From Pycnopodia helianthoides (lineage: Eukaryota > Echinodermata > Asteroidea > Forcipulatida > Asteriidae): a stretch of DNA of 64,000 nucleotides. Both the position numbers and the translations under genes were made by a program. A model generated the notes under the pieces. It was not told the DNA's origin. It did not search any database and saw only the letters and a list, made by a program, of their open reading frames with translations. The DNA lies in NCBI GenBank assembly GCA_032158295.1, contig CM063247.1, positions 14,858,009 through 14,922,008 on the forward strand, given 5' to 3'. This document shows, piece by piece, positions 46,240-56,425 of the stretch; the first letter of the stretch is position 1; every line of letters begins with the position of its first letter.

Positions 46240-46880
46240 ACACTGCCATTCTTAGCCATGCCATTGAACTACAGTAGGCCTGTGCTGAACATCGTGTGTC
46301 CCAACAGCCAAGCTAGTGACGTACGTACTCGGCCCAATCCGAGGTGCTCTATTTCCTTATGTTTGCCTACAGTGACATGCGTAATCAACTGATTCCTGCC
46401 GAGACAGTCTGCTTACCATATATAGCTAAAATAAGTGGATGCATCTATTTATAGCATCCACTGCTTCAATGATTCCTATAAATAAGCACCAATGAGCTAT
46501 TTTAGTCCGGCTCTGCCTTCTCGGGGCTTTGTACTGTGACTGTCAAGTGATAACAATACCTCCGCCTTTTATCCCGGCCAAGATCAGCTCAAAATTGTGT
46601 GCGATAATTGGGATTCCACAGAATGCATTGATAATTAGGATATCAGCAGAGGTTGTGTAAAATAGGGCAATGATGATGCAGAGTTATACCCCGGCTATGT
46701 CAAGTGCAAGGTGCAAAGCTCTCAAAAAGATATTCATGGGAGGTCTAGCTATATGGCAGATTAATTAATATTCCGCGAATATGAAAGTTTAACGTAAGAG
46801 AACTAATCACCTGCCCACAGCGAATTGATTGCACCTGACCTTGAATAGTGAAAAGTCAAGTGAGAGCGCTGCCTATTTTT
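46240..46880. promoter_or_regulatory. Candidate muscle/mesoderm-type enhancer with MEF2, NK2 and GATA motifs
   Basis: Repeat-free block. MEF2 consensus sites: CTATTTATAG (46445-46454) and CTATAAATAA (46476-46485). A CArG-like CCATATATAG lies at 46416-46425. Three NK2 sites TCAAGTG lie at 46543-46549, 46700-46706 and 46856-46862. GATA sites TGATAA lie at 46548-46553 and 46629-46634. The first MEF2 site is framed by a dyad AGTGGATGC/GCATCCACT. In flies and vertebrates Mef2 genes are controlled by NK2 (Tinman/Nkx2-5), GATA and MEF2 itself. This block is about 43 kb upstream of the Mef2 start, so autoregulation is a natural hypothesis. There is no direct proof of function. Confidence 0.45.
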
Positions 46881-47200
46881 AAACCACCAGGGAAAAAAAA
46901 AGTTGGGGTTGTTTAGGGGCGTCAATTTAATGACCCGGCCAGTTGTTCGTCGACTCTCTCAGCTGTTTGGTGATGTTATATTATGCTTTACATTTGACAT
47001 GCTGGATAACTTTCATACTCTGAATGAGAAGAACCGAGCTGATGAGTATCTTAGCTGCATAGCTAGCTGTTCCTGCCTCGAGATGCGTCAGGGATTATTG
47101 TTCAAAAACATTGGGCTGAGAGTCCTGAGACATTGTCTTGTGATTTACAGTCCGTACGGATCTATTGGCTGATACAGGAAGGGTTGAGGGTTGAGCAAGG
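46881..47200. promoter_or_regulatory. Low-repeat block continuing the 46 kb candidate enhancer
   Basis: Balanced composition without repeats, containing TTAATGACCCGGCC, CAGCTGTTTGG (E-box) and GTCCGTACGGATC. An 89-codon ORF crosses it (46903-47172) but shows no domain. It may be part of the same regulatory region. Confidence 0.28.
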
Positions 47201-47346
47201 TCTGTGCTTCAAAAACCTTGAGCGACATTTTTCACCGGGGGTTCTACATACGCATTGCATTAGCTGCATGCAACCATACTAACGATTTCAAAACGGATCC
47301 CAAGATTTGCTTTTCTTCTTCTTTCTTTTTAAGGGTAGAGAGTTAA

Positions 47347-47731
47347 AGGAACATTACAGAATTGGTTTTTGCTAACAAAACAGTTGCTGGCAGTGTAAGC
47401 ACTTTATGTAATCCACCATATACATAAACTGACAAACCTGTAGAAGTTTGAGATCGATAGGCCATTGGGTCACGAGAAAATAGTGAAAAATCGAGTACAC
47501 ATTTGCATGAATCCATATAGATTCAACAAATGAATAAAACGCTCACTGAGCGATAAACTCCAATCGGAAAACTAGTTTATTCATTTTTCATCAAATATGG
47601 CATTTCAGACAGAAATATTTCAAGGGATGTTTTCTACTATCATCATCATTAGACCGTGTAAGTTTTATGTAAATCTGTGATCAAAAAGTATATTTTACAA
47701 GTTTTTTTCTTACCAATTCTGTAATGTTCCT
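47347..47731 (+). mobile_element. TTAA-flanked MITE, family K3 copy D
   Basis: 385 bp, TTAA at 47343-47346 and 47732-47735, termini as in copy C. Only scattered point differences from B and C. Confidence 0.96.
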
Positions 47732-48167
47732 TTAAATTCACAGCATCATTTACAAAAACAGACCATCTGGTATTGCAGTAAGGCATAGCATTACATAAAA
47801 TGTGTCCCCAATCCATCCCCTAGCCCCGCCTCTAGCTTACCGTGCTGAAACAAAATTATTTTAATAGAACTCATACACTAAAGAGAGTTTTGTTTTTTCC
47901 TTTTAAAGGGTTTTGCAGTTTGGGTATCACTCCTTTACATTGAAATATCATGTCTTCATAGATGTGAAATATACAAGTAGGGAATTTATCAAGATGTGTT
48001 CCCATTAACAGAGAAAATTTAAGTACTTTGCCGCAAACGCTTTCCGGTGGCATTCTTGTGGATGCAACACAAACCACTAAATAAAACAAAATTGACAATC
48101 CTACCTTCTACACACGTTTTGTGACTTCACTAATCTTTTCTATGGGTAAGAGCACCATCGATGATCC

Positions 48168-48196
48168 TGAGAGAGGGAGAGAAAGAGAGAGAGAGA
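48168..48196. repeat. GA-rich simple sequence
   Basis: GAGAGAGGGAGAGAAAGAGAGAGAGAGA-type tract, low complexity. Confidence 0.85.
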
Positions 48197-48261
48197 TGGT
48201 TTTAATGATTATAATCATTGGGTCTGTGGGGAGAAAGTGTGGGACGCCTGAACCTGACCCT

Positions 48262-48338
48262 GGCCATCCATCCCCAGGGTTTGAAACCCCCAGTCAGTCT
48301 GGCCTTCCATCCCCAGGGTTCGACATTCCAGTCAGTCA
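48262..48338 (+). repeat. Two-copy 38-39 bp direct repeat
   Basis: GGCCATCCATCCCCAGGGTT and GGCCTTCCATCCCCAGGGTT each begin a unit ending CCAGTCAGTC. A small local duplication with no known class. Confidence 0.85.
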
Positions 48339-48631
48339 TGGTCAAGTCTGCACTGAAGTGGCTAGGAACTGAAATTGGGTTTCAGTTCGGTAAAATAAAC
48401 ATATCAAAACTTTGTGGCATTTCCTATTGATTCTTGCACATTCAATGTGAATTTTCTCAATCTATGCTTCGCTTGTTTGTAAACTTATTTTCTAGCTCTT
48501 GTGCACAAATTGTTTTAAATCAAGTATTTTACATTTTACATTTTACACTGTTACAACAATACGGCTGTTGATCATCACCCTCCTAAAAATGTTTACCTGC
48601 TCTATAGGTAGGTTACAATATGGCGTAACTC

Positions 48632-48811
48632 GGCCATTTTTATGGGCAATTTGGAGGACAGAGTCATGCATTTCGTGGAGAATGGCGTGCGGCACGCGCA
48701 CATTTCACAAAACTCATTGCACGATTTGCTATCGAACAACGCGGCTGCGTTAATCATTCGAGCGCTTCACGCGCCTGCAAGCCAAAATGCAATTTGCCCG
48801 TGAAGATGGCG
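48632..48811. repeat. CpG-rich imperfect inverted repeat
   Basis: Outer arms GGCCATTTTTATGGGCAATTT and AAATTTGCCCGTGAAGATGGCG (quoted imperfectly paired) enclose CpG-rich DNA (GCGTGCGGCACGCGCAC, TTCACGCGCC). The symmetry suggests a transposon rather than a promoter, although an AAGATGGCG (YY1-like) motif sits at the right arm. Confidence 0.5.
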
Positions 48812-49203
48812 TCTATTGGGAACTATCTCATATTCTTAAAAAGACACTCTATCTAGCCATTTCATAAAATTTCCAGACAGCTATTGGATCAAATCACACT
48901 GGTTTTTCAATCCTCTTTGGTTTTTAAGTCACGCTAACATAAACTGTTTGGCAAATATTAATTTGAAGTTAAGGGAAGAACTAGAATCAACTTAAGATGT
49001 ATTCCCGATGGACAGCAAAGGGGGAATGAGAATGTAGTCTTCCAAGCATGACTTCATCAATCCATGTAAGCTGCGGGAAGAATTACACCCAAGGGGGAAG
49101 GACCACCTTTAAAGGCAGACCTGATACTTCAGTCTTGTATAAGGGCAAGGCTGTTTCACCTTAATAAAGGCCAAAGATCACCTATACATTGTATGATGTA
49201 GGG

Positions 49204-49547
49204 AGGCATTAAGCCATTTGGAAATAGATTTGAATGATGTCTGGTACAATGCCTTGTTCAGTCAATCGTGAATGCTCAATTTGAATTACTCAAACTAGTT
49301 CCAGTGTTGCTATGTCCCCATGGTTCGGGGCAAGATTTTTGAACTGCCATTTCCAGATCAGCAGTCTGGTGTCCTTTCGCCACACATTTTCTGTGAGAAT
49401 TGTGTATGGGTGTTTGTCATCTCTATTGGAAAAAGCTTGCCCCTAACCGTAGCAACACTGGGTGAAGTCACGGGAATTCCAGTTTGACTATTCTTTTGTG
49501 ACTGACTAAGGCATTGTACCAGACATCATTCAAATGGCTTACTGCCT
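49204..49547. mobile_element. Fold-back element, family shared with 58995
   Basis: AGGCATTAAGCCATTTG and CAAATGGCTTACTGCCT are the ends. The arms continue (ATGTCTGGTACAATGCCTT against AAGGCATTGTACCAGACAT, and GTTGCTATG...GGGGCAAG against CTTGCCCC...GTAGCAAC). The loop carries TGTATGGGTGTTTGTCAT, shared with the element at 58995. Confidence 0.82.
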
Positions 49548-49854
49548 AAACTGCCTTTGTTGAAGTACCGGGCTTGTAAAGGGATGGTGACAAACAAAAT
49601 GGCTTTGAATGTCATCTTTGTTATAACACTTTTCTTACGGAAAAAATTAATATTTATTTGGAACACTAATAATCTCGTCTGTTGCTGATCAAGATACAAT
49701 CCTGACACAGTAATTCATTTATTACTCAGACAACTGAAGTGAAATATTGTATGATCGCTCAGGGACATTGAACTTGTGGAATATCTACACTCACTTTATA
49801 GAAAGTTAATCAATGCTGACATCATTTCAATTTTGAACTTATTCTATTTAAATC

Positions 49855-49967
49855 TAGCTTTTTAGCCTTCGGGAAAGACTCTGCTAGGGTCGAAACGTCA
49901 GGCCACTAACTAATTTTTTGCATTTATACTACAGGTCCTTTTGGTTGGTAAGCAGTTTGCAACAGCT
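49855..49967 (+). repeat. Interspersed repeat shared with 24841-24942
   Basis: It contains GACTCTGCTAGGGTCGAAAC then GTCAGGCCACTAAC and TTGGTTGGTAAGCAGTTTGC. The CGAAACGTC core is seen in Penelope-like and hammerhead-bearing repeats, but the CTGANGA half of a hammerhead is missing here. Confidence 0.55.
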
Positions 49968-50089
49968 AATTCTCATTTTTCCTATTTAAATAACGTGAAA
50001 AGTTATTAAAGAAAGTACGAAAAAAAGGAAATTGACATTAATCAAATGGAGATGTAGTTATTTGAATGAATGCATAAAGGTAAATTAGA

Positions 50090-50600
50090 CACTTATTGCC
50101 AGGCGACATGATGTTTTTTCTCTCCGCAGATCACAATGAACATACATGAACACAACAACAACCCTCGATGAGCCACAACACGGTAATCTGAATGATCTCC
50201 ATGGTAAACTGGAGCATCAAGGGGGCACATTTGCAACGAATTATCTTCAGGAAACACACGGACATGTGAGTCACCCCGCGAAAGCAAGCTCATGAGCCAA
50301 GTTGAAAACACGACGCTGCGCCTGCCAGCCACCTGCGGCTACTGGTACCACGTCGTGGAGGTACTGCAGCAGCTCTTATCAGGCTGCAGACTCCGAGAGC
50401 TTCGGCTGATCTGAAGCAGGTGTAGCTGTCTGCACCCGAAGAAGATTTGAAAATAATGTTCATCGGAACTTGAGTTGTTATAGTGTTGGATAAGTTCCAA
50501 CTGAAGATTTCTTTATTTAAGCAGAGTTTATCGTGAAGCTCTAGCACTTCCAAGAGAAGAGGGAGTGGCTGCACAGTTCAAGAAGTCAGCATCAGTGAAA
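50090..50600. promoter_or_regulatory. GC-richer block, possible promoter or untranslated exon (unresolved)
   Basis: A stretch with CGACGCTGCGCCTGCC, GGTACCACGTCGTGG and several CTGCAG/CAGCTG words stands out from AT-rich flanks and has no repeat. Minus-strand open frames (79 and 94 codons) have no domain. A weak donor (CGCAG|GTGGCT) occurs on the minus strand. It could be an upstream Mef2 exon or promoter, but the sequence alone does not decide. Confidence 0.25.
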
Positions 50601-51299
50601 GGCTTAAATTGTGGACCCAGAACTCGACTGAACGAACGTTTAAGTAAAACCACAAAGAAGTTCAAGTTAACATACATCTAGATAAAATGTGGAGTGGAGA
50701 GTTAAAGTAACAAATATTATTATTGCAGAGAGCCAACATAATAAAATTAATCTCTTCCATAAGAAACGCATCCATCTATTACAGTAGATAATCCAATTAT
50801 CGACAGCTTCATAAAACATTTAGTATCTTTTAATAACTAGAGTGCAAGATTTGCAACTCCTTATGAAACTTTAAATGCAATTTTTATTCTAAATTGCAAT
50901 TAATTATTGAGACTAACTAATATTAAATGGTCAAGATAATTCAAACTCTATGTCAAGTAAAGGAAGATCCTACACAGACCAGTCTTACAACAGACTTTTT
51001 GATAATCTGCCGCTTAAGAAGGTAAAGATTTGATTGAAAGCTTTAAAGTAGACCTTTCTAATAGTTCCTATTTAAACTGTAGAATCACTTTATTGCCTCT
51101 ACCAGTACTTATTTGTATCTCTTTTTAAGGTACTTTCCTCTTTATTGTAATTTATTGTAAAGCACCTGGGAGCATTTTCATTGATGGATTTTGAAATATT
51201 ATTAATGTATGTTGCTATTATTATTATCATAATTATTATTATCAGTTCATGGGTTCTTCTTTCCTGTACTGCAAATTGGCCGCCCAAAAGTTGAACGAC

Positions 51300-51620
51300 T
51301 GACATCTCCGAAGATGTCTGATTTATCTCAGTATCTAAATCCAGTGTACATCCGGGGGATTACACTGTTTTGCTGAATTTCATGCAATCTGCCTCCCTGG
51401 CAGCGCACCAATACGTGTTGATAGGGACAACCGAGTTAATTCCAGCTGAGACTATGGCCTGTGGTTTCCCGCCGGTCCCAGAGAATTGTCTAGCATATGG
51501 ATCTCAATTTAGTTTGCTTAAGCTCCTGGGAAACAACAAAACCCATTTTATAATAGGATTTAGTGTTGTCTATCACTCAAATATCCGGTTATTTTTATTT
51601 ATGATTACTATATAAATATA
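51300..51620. promoter_or_regulatory. Candidate conserved non-coding block
   Basis: Repeat-free DNA with CTGTGGTTTCCCGCC (overlapping RUNX-like 51460-51467 and E2F-like 51465-51473), GAGTTAATTCCAGCTG and TTTATTTATGATTAC. An 81-codon ORF crosses it without a domain. It resembles other developmental enhancers in texture only. Confidence 0.28.
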
Positions 51621-51636
51621 CGGGACTCATGTACTT

Positions 51637-51694
51637 AATTGAAAGCTGGGAGATATTATTAAGGGAATTGAAAGCTGGGAGATAATATTAAGGG
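51637..51694 (+). repeat. 29-bp tandem duplication
   Basis: AATTGAAAGCTGGGAGATAT and AATTGAAAGCTGGGAGATAA begin two consecutive 29-bp units. Confidence 0.9.
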
Positions 51695-51777
51695 AACTGT
51701 GGGACAACGCCAAATGTTTTACTTGACTAGTAATTAATAACAACAATAATCTTTTTCATGTAAATTAAATCTCCTTG

Positions 51778-51872
51778 ACATTTTACAAAGGTCAATGCCT
51801 CCATGCCCTGGTCTTGGCCTTGTTGCCCCTTCAAATTGTTCTCGAATGTCACTCTTCTTTTAGAGGTGTTTT
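51778..51872 (+). mobile_element. GGCCTGGAATT-family element, partial
   Basis: ATGCCCTGGTCTTGGCCTTG and GCCCCTTCAAATTGTTC are family blocks. The ends are lost. Confidence 0.6.
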
Positions 51873-52667
51873 GCCCCGATAACAAAGATACCATATCAAT
51901 AACATTATATCTCCTCATTAATTGTTAAATCATACATTTGAAGGTGAAACTTACTTGGTTTTTTTTTCTAAGCTTAAACAGTTTTATAGAATTTTTCTCA
52001 ATGTACAGCCGAGTCGGTATTGCAATATTCTTGTTTGTGTTCACACCTCAAATACTATCAATGCTACCTCCCTTTACAGATCGGTTACCACCTGTTTGCT
52101 TTCCAGGCTTTTTTTAACACTTGTACTTTTTTTTGTACTACTTGTATTTAGCAGGAGACTCAACGCCAGTTGAGTTAATTTTTTAAAGGGGGGCGGTGAG
52201 TACACCTTCATCTGCATCACATTTATTTTTTAAAGTCAAGAATTCTTCCACAACGTCCTGGTCAACCAAATCATTGGATTTAGACTTTTAAAAGAGAAAA
52301 ATCTGACACACGATTGTAATTCATGGAATTCTTAACATGACCTAAATACACGGCAGATACCCCACACAAAAATGGAACGCAGACAAAGGAAATAACCTTG
52401 CATAATAACCCAGTTGCATTCCTCCATAACAGTTGGTATATTGTAGCTTAGACCATTTCAATTCTAAAACACCAGGCTTTATTATGATGATTTTTTTTTT
52501 ACACCTAGTCCCTTGTGTGGCCTTCTTTTGAACAAAGTGAAATATTGACAGCATTCCTGCAAGGTGAACAATAGTGGCAAACTACCCCATGTGCACATTA
52601 GCATCACAAGTCTAGACAATAGATTTTTAATTGTGTTAAAGGAAAGGTGGTAAATACTAATTCACAA

Positions 52668-52694
52668 CCACCCACCCACCCACCCACTCACCCC
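52668..52694. repeat. (CCCA)n microsatellite
   Basis: About six CCCA units, one interrupted. Confidence 0.9.
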
Positions 52695-53436
52695 ATCAAA
52701 CTAGCATGACCGCACCCTCAGTTTTCTCCTTTTAAATGTGGGTATCCCCCACTGCCTTGTCCTACACCAAACACTGGCCGTATTGTCATGCCCAAATGGA
52801 TCAAGTTTAAGTTTTCCCGCATTCATTGGTTCATAAGCTTCATAGTTTGACATGGGCAGGCGTTCAACAAGAGAAGACAAATATCAAAATATTCAATTAC
52901 CACATCACACCAACAAATTGACACAGTGGCTTTCTCATTTTTGGTTGTTCATGTTTGATGAAACTTTAAAATCTTAGTTGATTTGAACATGAATAAAGAG
53001 ATCTTTTACTTGCAGTTAAAGTATGTTTGGTTGATAGAAGAAAATATTTTCTTGCAAGAAGTTAAATTTCCTTTAAAAACTGTTGATCGTGAGTGGAAAA
53101 AATTCTTTGTGAAATTGTAAAATCACATGAAGTTCAGTATAGCGAAAAATCAAGCAGTTTTGTTATTACTAAAAAAGTTACCATCTGTTAACAGTTCGCA
53201 GCAAGTTCAAGAGTGCATTGTTATAGAAATATGATAGGTTCCCAAAATACATGTAGTCACCAAGCTATCAATATTTTTGAAGCAACACGGTGTGAAGCCC
53301 AACGAGAGAGAGATCGTACAAACAAATCTGCAAAATTATCACAGCTCAAATTGGAACAAATCAATTATCAAATCAATAGTACAAATTGTATTGGTAAATG
53401 GCACCTCCATGGGAGAATTTCATATTTGTATTGGAT

Positions 53437-53505
53437 TATTTCAAGGGGCACCAAGACATCGACTAGGGGCATGGAGGCAATTGCCTCTGTTGCCTCTGTG
53501 AAGTT
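53437..53505 (-). mobile_element. GGCCTGGAATT-family element, fragment
   Basis: CAAGGGGCACCAAGACATCG and GGAGGCAATTGCCTCTGTTG match the family, inverted relative to 20819. Confidence 0.55.
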
Positions 53506-54070
53506 TTGTGTATTTTTTCTTTTCTTTCCGTGAATTACCGTACGGAAACACAGAGGATTTCCATGTAACTTTCATTATTAGGTTTTAAAATGTTCTCCTA
53601 ATTCACAAGCTTTTACCTGGTAAAACAGAAGGCGTTTTTGGATGTCAAGCTGTTCCTTAATCCTAACTGCCAATGGGGACCAATGGGGAGAGGAGCGTTC
53701 CAATCAGGGTCAACAGGGGACTATTTACTCCCTGCTTTTGCTCTGCACCCACCTGAACCACCTCAGAGGGGGCCCCTGGTTTTGGTTTTCATCATACAGT
53801 TTAGGTGAGAGCAGCTGACATGAGCCATAAAGGACATGTACAAAAAAGGTGACAGAATGACTGAACACACCATAATCTTATCAATTATTTATAATCACAC
53901 TGCGGATATCTATAGGGACAAATGTAACTACTGCACCCAAAACCCAGGGTTTTCCCCAACCACTAGCAAGAATATCAAGTTTTCTGTATAAAGTCTTTAG
54001 TTCTAATGCTTGTTTTGTTAATAACTCTCATAAAAAAGGGGGGGAAACATTTTGAAGTATCATAAAAGCA

Positions 54071-54213
54071 GGCCTGATGCTTCACAGAGAAAACGGAGGC
54101 AATTGCCTCCATGCCCCCTAGTCATTGCCTTGGTGCCCCTTGAAATGTTCCAATACAAATATGAAATTCTCTCATAGTAGTGCCATTGACCAAGGTAAAG
54201 TTGCCTTGCCCTT
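54071..54213 (+). mobile_element. GGCCTGGAATT-family element, diverged
   Basis: GGCCTGATGCTTC is the left end. GGAGGCAATTGCCTCCATGC and CATTGCCTTGGTGCCCCTTG follow, and TTGCCTTGCCCTT is near the right end. Confidence 0.65.
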
Positions 54214-55070
54214 ACAACAACTGCAAAAGTATGAGCCTCCCCTTCCCTACTACGTTAGAAAACAGGTTTGGTTTAATCCTTGTACACGATATCACACTTT
54301 GAATAAGTGTATCCACTTTGAGCATGTGCCAGACCTATCCCAATACCCTGAACTGATGGGATTTAGCGATTTGGGGCAGCCCTGAAAATCAGATCACTAA
54401 AATCTAAAGTATAAAAATGAATGGTGAAAAGCTCAACTGATCTATTGTAATATACAGTATTTGCGTGTATATACCTGAACATCTAAGTGTGCCTCTAGGC
54501 CAATACAGCTCTTTCGATAGAGATGTCAACACGCCGTCCTTAGTGACAAGCACCTTCAGTTTAAACAGGCTCAGACTATCCACACCAGAATACTCTCACT
54601 CTCGAGACCTTCATACAAGACTGGGCCATCGACATTCAACCATCCACGAAAATCAGCACAAAGACGATAATGACTAAACACCTTCACTGGCAAAATGTTC
54701 TCTGCCCCTCCAATAAAGTCACCTTTTTAATTGGTTAATGACACCTGTTTTACACACATCACGGCAGGAAAGGTTAGGGGTCAGACCAGACTATAGTGCT
54801 TCAACTGCAGGCTTCAAAAAAATGCGATGACATTGCAACATTGGGACAACCATGGAGGTAAAATTCTTCAAATGTCAACTTGCATTTGATGAACACATGC
54901 ACAATACATAAACGTACTTTAACCTGGGGGAAATTGTGGAAATAATTGCAAAAAATTAAGTGGCAGCACCATATAAACTGCAATAACCACAAAACTCCAC
55001 CACAGATAGTCCGAGAGATAATAAAGACCTCAAATGTAGTGCATCTCTCCTGTAGACAATTTCGCAAACA

Positions 55071-55195
55071 CTGGGAACACACACGCGTTAAACACGTGTT
55101 AACCATAGAATGAGGTGCATGCTGGTCTTTGTCACGAACTACACCAGCATGCACCCCATTCCATAGCTAAAGCGCGCAGACAGAGTATTTGCGAA
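55071..55195. repeat. Fold-back element (about 125 bp)
   Basis: Arms TTCGCAAACACT and AGTATTTGCGAA, then CCATAGAATGAGGTGCATGC and GCATGCACCCCATTCCAT pair around a short loop. An extra dyad TTAAACACGTGTTAA holds a CACGTG E-box. Unknown class, possibly a MITE. Confidence 0.7.
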
Positions 55196-56425
55196 GCAGT
55201 CCATTTCAATCAATGCAACTGATTGCGACTGCTTCTGGATCACCATATGTTAACACACGTTGAAGCATCGGCTGCTCTTAGCAACCCCATTAGCAACAGC
55301 CACAGCCACGACATTCACAGCATCCATTTCATGAATGGAATTTACAATTATAACGTTTAACAGGTATACATGAATAGGAAACTGACAAAGAAGGTAATGG
55401 TGAACAAAAATATTTCAAAAAAGAGGTAGCAGCAGTAACGTGTGTAAATTTTATCAAGCACACAACTAGTTTAGATTCCATACTGGTATTGTACTTCTCT
55501 GAGACTAATAAGAAGTACAAACCACGTACAAATATGAGTAAGTTTGTGCGAGTACACAAGCAGTGGTCAGAGTTATATACACTTATGAAGATAAACATCA
55601 GCAAGTTACATCATGACGTAGATGATGTCATGGCTTTGGTTGCGCATTCAGTTTCACCTGGGAGGAAACGTTACTCCACTATATACATTGTAGCACCATG
55701 GTCTGTGCATGGCATGACTGGTGAATGATGGTAAACACAAATGTTGTAGTGGCAGGTGATTAGGCTTATGCTGAGTCTGATGGAGCATCTATGGCGCCTG
55801 CGTCTAATGTTTAAAATCTACTAATATCATGGGCGTCATTCGGTAGAAAAACCAATTGACATGTTCCTCTCCCTCCCATTCCTTTTAAGATCAAGATTCT
55901 CCACAGCTTATTACTAAAAAAAAAGTAAACAAACTGAAATTTAGAGTTTGCTTTCCAAACGTTTAAAATACAGATAAATAAGACCAGTTGTCACAACACA
56001 TGTGTGCTGGAGTAGCATCAAAAATTTACACACTTATACAAAAACAAACATGAATCTCTTTTCAAGCAGTCAATCTACAGACAACCTTTAAGTTTGTGAC
56101 CTGAATACTCAAGTGTAAGGAGGTTCCGTTCAACAAACATTACATTCAGTCTTATGAAACAAGCTACCCAGCGACATCAGAAACTTTCACTCTCACAACA
56201 CATTTCAAACTCATGTTTACTGCAAGTTATCAACATTCCTTTTTTGATGCAACTTTCTGTAAAGAGTTTGAAACTATGTAGTATCTTTTCTGTAGGGCCT
56301 TGAGAAATCTTTTGTGAGAAGTGCGCTTTATCAGTTTGTACCATTATTATTGTTATGTCAAAAGACACACAATTAAAAGTGTGGAAAGTACAGACATAAT
56401 GCAGTCTGAACATCCAAAGAAACAA

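Noticed and set aside
49861..49910. Hammerhead ribozyme
   Set aside because: A CGAAACGTC core is present, but the CTGANGA strand and the required stems are not.
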